A stretch of 64,000 nt of DNA. Origin: Lineus longissimus (taxonomy: Eukaryota > Nemertea > Pilidiophora > Heteronemertea > Lineidae). The translations under genes were made by a program, and so were the position numbers. The stretch covers positions 622,501 to 686,500 of the forward strand of contig NC_088311.1 in NCBI RefSeq assembly GCF_910592395.1. Reading direction: 5' to 3'. Each line of letters opens with the position of its first letter. The stretch's first letter is position 1. Shown one piece after another: positions 54,952-64,000 of this stretch. Below the pieces are notes generated by a model. It saw nothing but the letters and a program-made list of their open reading frames with translations. It did no database searches and was not told where the DNA came from.

Positions 54952-57864
54952 ATGGCCAGTCCCCGCACCAGACGTGTCCTGAAAGAACTTCGTGTGAAAG
55001 ACGAAAATAATGTGAGTGAATCATCGTGGATCATGTGACAATACGGTCGACCCGTCATCTTTCCTTGCTCATCAAAGGAGTTGTGTTCACTGGCTGGCTC
55101 TGATCGGATCAGACTGTTCTTAGTCCCTAGCCTACGTAGTAACTTATCTGTTTTGCCCCTCACTGCCGGCCACAGTCTCTGGCAAAAACTTTAAAAGACA
55201 AATTTTAAGTTGTGCCGTCGCGTTGCCATTTTGACCTTCCTTGGCCGGGCTAGGTTGTGACACATTTGTGGTGTGATATCACCAATGTACCGATAGACAC
55301 CCTACGAAAATATACTTACGCTGCCTGTGAAAAGATGGCCGAAATTTATTTTCGCATACGGTCTATTTAGGCCGAACATCATTTGGCAAGAAGAGCCAGC
55401 TAGAGATTGGGAATCCCAAGTTGAATGACTATAAATGATAAGAGGTTTTTGCTGTTTGTTGCTCATTTTGTTGAGACGTCAAAAAGCCCAGGCCTACTAG
55501 TTCGGTTGAATACTTCCATTGCCAGGATCAGGTAGAGGCTCTGGCAGCTCATGTAACATAGGCTGGATGAAGTCTTTAGACACACGACCAGGGTGAGGGA
55601 TGGATATAGCTTCATCATCACAGCAGTTGACATGATTGAAAAATACTTTTCTGTACCAAATGCAGATTTTTCTCAAATGTTTAATATCTTTGCAGTTCTG
55701 CTTCGAATGTCGTGCCCACAATCCACAATGGGTCAGTGTCAACTCTGGTTTATGGATTTGTTTGGAATGTTCGGGAAAACACAGAGGACTTGGTGTTCAT
55801 CTCAGGTCAGTAATTATAGTTCATTAGCTCTGACGGGACTCACAACTTACACTTACATACAGTAGAACTCGCGTAACTCAACGTCGTATAACCCGTCACT
55901 GTGCACAAGTCGGCACCTGCCAGAAAGTCCCAATTTCATACAACATTAATTCCATTTAACAATTTGCATCCAAGTCGTCATTTAACATAAGTCGGCACTA
56001 ATCTTACAGTCCCATGTAAGAGTGTAGATATTAATGCAGTACCTGACTGTCTTCATGAGTTCTTGTCAGCACACTTATCTACTTCTCCTTTGAATCCTTT
56101 CAGTTTTGTGAGATCTGTGACAATGGATAAATGGAAGGACCTCGAACTAGAGAAGATGAAAGCTGGAGGTAACCGCCAGGGAAGAGAGTTTTTCGAATCC
56201 CAGGATGACTATGATTCAAATTGGACTTTGCAAGAGAAATACAACAGTAGAGCTGCTGCCCTGTATAGAGATAAGGTAGGTTCATAATCACATCACCATC
56301 CTCAATACAGATTGTCTCAGTCATGGAGACATTGTCTCGGCATCTTTGGTAAAGACTGTCTCGGTTGTGTCTTTGTAGAAACTGTCTTCTGTCTTCAGTT
56401 AGTCTCACTGTCTTTGGTAAACACCATCTCAGTTGTGTCTTTCGTAGTGACTCATGTCTCCTGTCTTTAGACAGTACTTTCATTGTCCGAGTGTCTTTGG
56501 TAATGAATGTCTCAGTCATGTCTTTTGAGTACTGTATAAACTAGTTTGTTCAGAGATCGTATTCCTAGACAGAACCCAGAACTTTCAAATCCAACATTCA
56601 GACATTTCTCCCACTGCAGATTGCCACTGAAGCAGAAGGCAAATCATGGAGTATATCCTCGTCCTCCGCAAGGAATCACGTGCCTTTCGCCTCCAGCCGC
56701 AGCCAGCCGTCCAGGAAGACTAACAGTGTACCTGGGAGCAGTAGCTATAGCAACAGCGGTAGTAGTTACAGTAACTCGGCGACGGGGATAGGATCTGATG
56801 GAGGAGGTTACAACTCATACCAGTCTGGTGGTGGTGGTGGTAGTAGTGGTATACAACAAGTCCCTGGTTACACCAAGTAAGTTCATCGTTTCTTTACTCG
56901 ACAGATAATGCTAATTCATTTCATAATTCACAAATGTCTTAATCATTTCTTTGTTGGTTGTATTCATTACTTTTTGATAGAAGAGTAAGAAGTGTTCTGC
57001 ATATTTTCAGAGATCAGATTGATTCCCATAAGGAAGACTTCTTCTCCAAGCGGATGACAGAGAATGCTTCTCGACCAGAGTAAGGAAGATGGCGTGGAAT
57101 CATTGGGACTGATGTTCTGACGATTTTGGTCTTTTTTAAAGGCTTATCCAACGGCCTTTGCCCCATGTTGATCAATTGGTCATAGTAATCAGTATCATGC
57201 AGTTAAATTTGTGAACAGTTTCAATCTACTACAGCTATCTGTATGGAATACTACATGAAACCGACTGGTTGGGTTGATGATATGAGATACATGAAACCGA
57301 CTGGTTGAGTTGATGATATGAGATACATGAAACCGACTGGTTGGGTTGATGATATGAGATACATGAAACCGACTGGTTGAGTTGATGATATGAGATTCTG
57401 TTTTGTTGTTCTGTTTGTTTAGAAGTAAAGTGTTTAGAGGTGATGCTTTGCCTGTTTGGTTGAGTTTGTTCAGTTGACAGGTGACTGTTACTTTCTTGCA
57501 GCGATCTCCCACCAAGTCAAGGTGGCAAATATGCTGGTTTTGGCAACACAGCATACAATCCAAACAATGACGAAGATTATGACTCGACCTTGGCAACACT
57601 TTCTTCGGTGAGTGTGAAATATTTTACCCAAAACAACATTGTTGTGGAATTTCAGCAAGTTTCAAATATCTTTTAGGCTAGAAAAATGCATTATGAAAGT
57701 GTGTGTTATCTAAATTGTTTCATAGTTTTGACTATTGTCTCCTCACATCGCTGATTCGCTGAGCTGTGACTCATCACTGAATCTTATGTCCCCTGTTTGC
57801 CTTTCAGGGCTGGTCAACATTTGCACTCTCTGCTACCAAGTTTGCATCTAAGGCTTCAGAACAG
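54952..57864 (+). CDS. ARFGAP1: ADP-ribosylation factor GTPase-activating protein 1 (first seven coding exons; 3' end not found)
   Basis: Coding exons: 54952-55011, 55696-55805, 56104-56275, 56620-56876, 57011-57079, 57502-57607, 57808-57864; 277 codons, all phases agree. The protein begins MASPRTRRVLKELRVKDENN. The ArfGAP zinc finger has Cys22, Cys25, Cys42 and Cys45 (CFEC...WICLEC), and Arg50 (GKHRGLGVHL) is the catalytic arginine, followed by FVRSVTMDKWKDLELEKMK. ArfGAP1 stimulates GTP hydrolysis on ARF1 at Golgi membranes. Further signatures are ESQDDYDSNWTLQEKYNSRA, LPPSQGGKYAGFGN and LATLSSGWSTFALSATKFAS, the last being an ALPS-type curvature-sensing helix. A Ser/Gly-rich linker lies at about 115-200. 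The rest of the C-terminal half is missing: later exons must lie beyond a very long intron or outside the window. Confidence 0.93.
55860..55990. mobile_element. Possible pogo/Tigger-type transposon end
   Basis: CAGTAGAACTCGCGTAACTC directly follows TA (55858-55859), as at the ends of pogo/Tigger-like Tc1-mariner elements, which duplicate TA on insertion. I found no matching opposite end nearby, so it would be a fragment. Confidence 0.3.
56285..56525. repeat. Degenerate short repeats in an ARFGAP1 intron
   Basis: The phrases gtctttggtaa and tgtctcagt(t/c)(g/a)tgtctttt recur several times (about 56340, 56410, 56490) with much variation. This looks like an old decayed tandem array. Confidence 0.5.
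57252..57395. repeat. Tandem repeat, 36 bp x 4
   Basis: Four copies of tacatgaaaccgactggttg plus (g/a)gttgatgatatgaga start at 57252, 57288, 57324 and 57360. Copies alternate between ttggg and ttgag variants, suggesting duplication of a 72-bp dimer. It lies in an ARFGAP1 intron. Confidence 0.95.
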
Positions 57865-60800
57865 GTAAGGCAGTTATTATTCATATAAGAGTCCACTTTG
57901 TTGGTCATATTTGATGTTGAAGTTATTTAATCTTACTTCTTGGTGTTCAACATAATAACCACATCTAAGCATGGATCATTCCCAACAGGATTTACGTCAT
58001 AGGTTCCCAATTTGTGCACACCAACAGTCTGGAACACCCGAGTCCAGATTAAGAAATCTTCACCAAAGGCACAAATCGGGTAGGAAAACAATGGATGGGG
58101 AGCATGGTGTGGCCATGTCTCATCAGTCTCTGATATGCTTTCTCTTCATCTCCTGGCCCGTCTAGTACATGCTTTTCTTGCTAGGTGGCAGCTTTGCCAA
58201 AATGCATTTGAGGTGTTTGCCTCACCATATACTCGTCTCTTTTAGGTTGATACATTTGGTCTCTCTTACCACAGCTTGAGGCAATACCAATAATCAGCTG
58301 GCTCGAATGATAATGTATCATTGGTGGGTTTTCGCAGTCTCATTACGAGTGCTTGTTTGGATATAATTGATGTGATCAAATCACCAACACGTCACTCATA
58401 CTTGTCTGCAGCAGCATTCTGCCAACATCCTGTAGCTACTCCAAAGAATCTTAGTACAACTGACAAAACGTCATGAAAGAGTCCACTGAGCAACTCATTT
58501 CAATGAAATTCCCAACCCCCAAATTGCTGATAATTGGCTCAATATTGAGTATACACACAGTTTGTATTGCCAGTTGCGCACCTGACTGGAAGCCTAATGC
58601 TTACATTGTTTAAAAGTACAATATTTTTCCTTTTTCCATTGATTGTATTGTCTACTGGGAGAACACGCAGCAACATTGGCATATGATGTGATGAATAATC
58701 CAATTAGATGCGGCCATGTTCCACATACTAATGGAGTGATGATGTCATAAAACCACCAGCCACCCGCTGAGAACATCTTATAATTCTATTACTAGAACCC
58801 TCAATGATTTTAGCGTTTGTGTCACTCTTTTGTGTGACTGGGGTATGCCAGGTCCAAATGGTCTCTATTGTGTTGGGCTGCTGGCGATTGTTGCTTCAGC
58901 GTGTATGAGGTTATTGAAACTGATGCTGGCTGTAACAATTTGTGGCTATATATAGAATTAGTCTCAATGATTTGATAGTTTCAATGCATACTAAGGCCAA
59001 TGGAGATGGTGACCAGGCTCTGTTGAGGGAACTTTTCCTCTCCGAACTTGACTCACGAATATCATGTTATGAAACTATTGCAAAAACATACTGTGTCGAT
59101 GCTGGCAGGTTGTGGGGTCTGATAGACTTAGGCCTATTACTGGTCAAATTGGCCTGTGTACGGGCGTCTTAAAACTGCCTGAATTACATCACACAGTATC
59201 TATACAAATATGATAATACTCCGTTCGTCCTATTTCTGGTCGTATATTAGCTATTTCCCAACAATTCTAACTGATAAGTGCAATATTGCATACGGGCACT
59301 GTTTACCCATAGTGGCATCAGACCACAGTGCTCCAGTGTACAAACATTGATTATCAATTGGTTGAGACTAGGTGATATTTGCGGAGTGTGTGCAGTTTAA
59401 AAGACGGCTCGGGGTCAGGTGGCATGTTCAGTCTCACGTTGTCTGCTACTTGTCTTCCAGTGTGTCGTAGTTACAAATTGCACCCGTTATTTTGAGGATT
59501 TTACACATTATTTATCAAATCAGGAGGTAAGCTTATGAAATATTTTTGAAGCGTTCAGTTCTTGTGAATCTTTTTGGGGGTTTCTCATTTAGTTTTGGTC
59601 TTTATTGCTGGAGCTGAGACATGAAGTAGTCTCAGCACCAACTCCTCGAGAAAGCGTTGTGCTCAACGGTTTTAAGGGAAGCCTTTGTTGTGTTGTGGGT
59701 CTTCTGATCACTTTGTTGGGATTGCCATCGATGTGTTTGAGGAAGTGTGGTGAATTGGTATGCAAATCATGCAGTTCTGAAAATGTTGTCTGAAATAACT
59801 TTTTGTGTCTTTGTGTAAAAGAGAGGTTTTTATGAAGTTACTGCATATAAACTGCAAGATGTTTACCATAACTGTGATGATTGCATACTGCCTAGGCATT
59901 CTTTGGGTATTTCGAAAGTCCTCTATCATATGAGATAAGAATGAGATGCTGGAAGAATTTGGCCAGTCCAACAAGCTCCAGAGACCAACATGCTCCAGTC
60001 CATCTGATGCTGACATTTTAGCTTGTTAACTTAAGTGTATCATGAGAGTTGCCTCCTGTGTATCATTTTCCACAAAGCTGAGTACTGACTAACCTATTTT
60101 TGATAGAGTACATCATCAGGCAGTTTAGATACAGTGGTTGGTATTGATTTTTGCCACAAAAACAAGATGGCTTTGTGTTCAACTTGTGAAGCCTGGGGGT
60201 TGTGCCATCTTGATTCCGATGTAAATACTATTACCGGTAACTTTATTCTTCTGTTCATGTTACCATGGTGTTTTGATTCACCTCAGGGGACAATAGTTGA
60301 CCAGTAAATTTGGAAAATATTGCTAAAATATCATAAAAACTCAAAAATCTATAATATACCACAATATCTTTTTTTTAGTTTTGCTGTGAATGAGTGGTTT
60401 ACAACTTTGTCTTTGTCATTGAATGCTATTTAAAAACAGGTTGTGTCTTATTGTTATCCTTTTTTTTCTTTCATTCTTCCTACATACCATTCGATATGCA
60501 AAGACCCCCCCCCCCCCTCCACCCCCCCCATCCCCCACCACAACCAGTTTGTCAAAACAAGAGACTCCTGACAACCTTCCCATTTCATCAGATACCAGTT
60601 ATTGGCAAATCGAATTCAATAAAGGTTTCAAGCTAGAATTTGATAACCAACAAATTGATCTTGTAATTTGATATCTGTCTCTCTCGTGTTTTGTGTTTTC
60701 ATCAGAATTCTAATTCACTGGTGATTTTATAATGATGTTGGATAATCACTAATCTCAACGATGCTGAAATGCAATATTTCATCAGCTATAGGAAATCTGT

Positions 60801-61881
60801 CTGACACAGATTCGATTCCAATATGTTTGGCATAAAAAAACAGAGTTCGAGTTCTTACCAGAAACAATAAGATCAGGTGGAGGATATTCGATTATATGAA
60901 ATTGAAATGAAATATTACAAGGAACCTTCAGCGTGCTGATCTCTGCTGTCTCGAGTAAGAATCGCTGTGGTATCAACAGTACCTCAATGCCAATATCAAA
61001 CATTATACTTATCTATTCCTCTCACAATCTCCCAGCAAATTTTTGTGGCAATCAACTCTTATCGGCCTGATCATATTTGCATTCATCTTACTCTCAGACT
61101 CAAGTGTTTTTTTCCTTCTGTGCAATATTTTGTATGGCTGCCATTTTTTTCTCCGATGTGAGATGATTGGATGTGAATCTCATCATAGTGTCGCAGTTGA
61201 TCACCCGAAAAAACATTATAGTGGGCATGAGTGTCTCGCTGGGAAGTTGCACTAAATAAGGAGTACAGTGTAACATCTTATAAAGATAGAGTCAGGGTGG
61301 CCTGATGAGAATTAGAATAGTGTTCACAATCTCTCCTGTCACTTGTGCACCAAATCAATCCAATGGTTATATCTGCCTCTACAGTGCATATTGTCACCAT
61401 ATTTTTTCCGGGTCATATTGAATCTGCATGAAATATGAGCGGGATGAGTCGATAATGATATTTATAAGGAATGTGTGGCCGCACACCATAGAGGTCATGT
61501 GTACCGGCCAGGTAATACACGGACATGTGACAATCAATGCCTGTCATGAGAATACCATGATGTCACACTCAGTCATGGTTACCCCAAGTCATGGCACTCG
61601 ATCTCATGTAAAGGTGCAGCTTTGGTGTAAGTTACTTATAAACTGCACTTACCGAAATCGAAGGTAGCAATTGGATAACCACCTTTGATAGTTAGACTTA
61701 TGGTTAAGATGGTTCGCAACATCACCCGGGTTTCCTTGGTGATTAAATCCCAGGCCTCATCTTCCTTGGGGTAATTGAAGGGATGACCTTCTCACCAACA
61801 CGTCTTGGTGGAACACAGAAAGCAACTAAAAGCTTCTAGAGGAGCCTTTTTTTGGGTTCGGCACAATAGGTAAGCCGCTTT
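57865..61881. other. ARFGAP1 intron or intergenic DNA, no confirmed gene
   Basis: No exon with family similarity is seen. A 66-base open segment at 59461-59526 has good splice borders (ttgtcttccag / gtaagc), runs phase 0 to 0, and reads CVVVTNCTRYFEDFTHYLSN; it fits the ARFGAP1 phase but resembles no ARFGAP1 sequence I know. The segment after cccaacag at 57989 is a similar weak candidate. A C-rich low-complexity tract lies at 60505-60540. Confidence 0.4.
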
Positions 61882-62196
61882 GATGGTGACGATATCCTTA
61901 GTGATCAGCTTGTATGCATGTTGTCTTGGGTAAGTTGTATGTCACCCTGTTTGATGGTGACGATATCCTTAGTGATCAGCTTGTATGCATGTTGTCTTGG
62001 GTAAGTTGTATGTCACCCTGTTTGATGGTGACGATATCCTTAGTGATCAGCTTGTATGCATGTTGTCTTGGGTAAGTTGTATGTCACCCTGTTTGATGGT
62101 GACGATATCCTTAGTGATCAGCTTGTATGCATGTTGTCTTGGGTAAGTTGTATATCACCCTGTTTGATGGTGACGATATCCTTAGTGATCAGCTTG
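61882..62196. repeat. Tandem repeat, 71 bp x 4.4
   Basis: Units start at 61882, 61953, 62024, 62095 and a partial one at 62166. Each begins gatggtgacgatatccttag and contains gcatgttgtcttgggtaagt. Copies are nearly identical (tgtatgtcaccc changes to tgtatatcaccc in the fourth). Confidence 0.95.
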
Positions 62197-64000
62197 GGTT
62201 GTCTAGCTTATAGCTAATAGCACGAACACAAATTCTATAAGAAAACCGACTTGCCTTTGTGCTAAAGGCACTTTATGAGTCATGAAAAAACAAGATTATT
62301 CTGGTGTCTCTTCTGACAAGTTGGTGCACTGATCTTCTCGCCATCAGATCTAGTGTTGATTTTATGTGCTGATGCATGATAAAATAGATTGAATTTGCAT
62401 TCTCATCCCCATGGGGCACGTTTGGGTCCGTAGGGGATGATAAAGGAACGTTGTTTTTGAGTTGTATGTAGCGTTGAATTTGGAGCTTGGGATTTCATCT
62501 CATTTATTTGTTGATGAAGCTTGTTGAATGGTTTATTGTACCTCTTCGGTTTGCCTGCTGCTCAAACACAGTTGAACCTAGTTCAGTTGTATCTAGACAC
62601 GCTCATTCATGCCACTAATATCACATCACTCTTCAAAATAGCAGCAGCCCAATAATCTATCAGAGCGATATGTTCGAAGTCGTTACCATGGAAATTTAAA
62701 GAAAGTTGCCAAATTCGTCTCGATCAGTCGAGTGAACTGTTTGATTGAAACTATATCAGCTTGAGTTGATGGTGAGTGTGTTTGAGTAGAGATCACTTAT
62801 GGTTCGATGGACACATTGGAGATGTCTGTGCGGAGGTTAGCATTGTACGTTGAATTCAGTGAAGATTCCACTTGGGTTTTATCAAGTTAAGCTGTTGGTA
62901 GTTGAACTTGCTCAAAAGCCAGAAATCCTTCAAGCAGGCAAGAGATATCTGACTGTGACATGTCTTCACATTCTGAGAGCAACCTTTATGAAAGAAATCC
63001 TACAAGTTTACAGCTGACAGTAATGGAAACTGATAAGTCAACAGAACATGAGAGTACATGCTAATACGAACCCTGGCCATTTCACTGACCGAATCCAATG
63101 CTGCAATGTAGCCTGTCTTTGACATCCGCATGATCTGAATGAAGGTGATTTGTTAGCCACCATATCTGATGTCTACTTTGTGTTATTGTGCCGCATGGTC
63201 TTTAAGCAGATGTTACACGATTTACTCCCCAGAAATTGTCTGCCTGCTGGCGTGTGGTGTTTGAACAGAGATCAAGATGAGACTCGCTTCAGTTGGTGTC
63301 CATCGAAATAGATGCTGGGTCTTAGTTCTCATAAGATCAATAATTCTGGCTCCCAACAAGTTGCGTCAATTACAGTGGAACCCCGGTAACGCGACCAGCC
63401 CAACAACCATGAATCGGCGGTCCCAAATGGATTCCTCTCTAATTACCATTATGTGGCCCCCGGTTAACATGACCATCCCGGTACCCAGACCACGACCACT
63501 GGATTGGGCGGTCCCAATGACCAAATTCACCCCTCTAACCCGACCAAAGGGCCTAAGTGCTGTGTCAGAGTTGATGAATACTGTATATTTGATGGCGATC
63601 TGACAGACCTTGAAACCCAACACTTCTTGTGTCGGGCTGATAACGCACCGGATACCGTAGGAAATTGACTGCTTTTTAATTTCATGACCAATAACCAAAT
63701 TATTGGTGACTTATCTTGTGATGACATATGTTGAGTCCATGAGATGTGGCGGCTTGATTGTCCCGATTGTGATGATATGGAGGGATCTATGTGAGTGACA
63801 GGCAATCCCAGGATCGAGTCATTCAACACCACGTCTCCAGCATACTTGTACAGTGTGCAATAAGCCACTAGATTGATTCCATGATGGGAATTATAAGATG
63901 GATGGTTTTTCGTATTTTAGGATTCCAGCCTTGTGACTCGCTCTACCAAAACTAGACGCTTGTCGCATCTGAACTCGACAGGTTGATACGGACTTGTTGT
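62197..64000. other. Right end of window, no gene recognised
   Basis: Apart from the transposon-like stretch near 63373, I see no coding exon, RNA gene or tandem array. The frames at 63277-63868 on both strands overlap that stretch and do not look like genes. Confidence 0.45.
63373..63560. mobile_element. Possible pogo/Tigger-type element fragment
   Basis: CAGTGGAACCCCGGTAACGC follows TA at 63371-63372, a typical pogo/Tigger terminus. The next 180 bases repeat motifs such as gcggtccca, cccggtaacgcgacc/cccggttaacatgacc and cctctaacccgacc, as in the ends of such elements. No second terminus was found. Confidence 0.4.

Noticed and set aside
54918-55163. Minus-strand frame of 81 codons
   Set aside because: Antisense of the first ARFGAP1 exon; no splice or family support.
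63277-63868. Overlapping frames of about 110 codons on both strands
   Set aside because: They lie in a transposon-like stretch and show no protein family features.

Overview
The window is eukaryotic nuclear DNA from an invertebrate animal. Its genes are intron-rich with GT-AG borders. I could rebuild four complete protein-coding genes and part of a fifth by chaining exons whose reading phases agree. A marine bilaterian (lophotrochozoan, hemichordate, echinoderm or similar) fits best: the latrophilin has a SUEL lectin and an HRM domain but no recognisable olfactomedin domain between them, introns are 0.1 to 9 kb, AT-rich words such as acatgta are common, and small foldback elements are many. 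I cannot name the species.

Layout: 922-28320 (+) is a latrophilin-type adhesion GPCR (ADGRL) of about 1181 aa, with signal peptide, SUEL lectin, Thr-rich stalk, HRM, GAIN with an intact HL/T GPS, 7TM and a long cytoplasmic tail. Its 3' UTR runs to about 30.4 kb. A repeat island (30.6-35.04 kb) follows, with a 118-bp hairpin MITE, long inverted arms, tRNA-like segments and a 68-bp tandem array. It ends about 130 bp before the start codon of TAF2 (35172-44229, +), a TFIID subunit of 1281 aa assembled from 23 exons with no frame break. Tail-to-tail with TAF2 lies a four-repeat annexin (45175-48407, -, 320 aa). Head-to-head with the annexin is a TBP-like factor (TBPL1/TLF; 49917-51770, +, 272 aa). 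A possible helix-hairpin-helix last exon lies at 53384-53514 (-), a 407-bp MITE with 7-bp target duplications at 54163-54569, and the first seven coding exons of ARFGAP1 at 54952-57864 (+). From 57865 to the end I see intron or intergenic DNA with tandem repeats and transposon ends, and no further exon I trust.

TAF2 and TBPL1 both serve core-promoter recognition and lie within 6 kb of each other. The other genes (adhesion receptor, annexin, ArfGAP) have no evident shared pathway.

Most interesting: (1) two homologous exons at 3158-3264 and 4555-4664 each encode the second half of the latrophilin lectin domain, keep the same four cysteines, and have phases allowing only one in the mRNA; (2) an 81-bp unit holding the tail of a TAF2 exon and its 5' splice site is present four times in tandem; (3) optional exons in the third cytoplasmic loop of the receptor; (4) the nested palindromic repeat island next to the TAF2 start.
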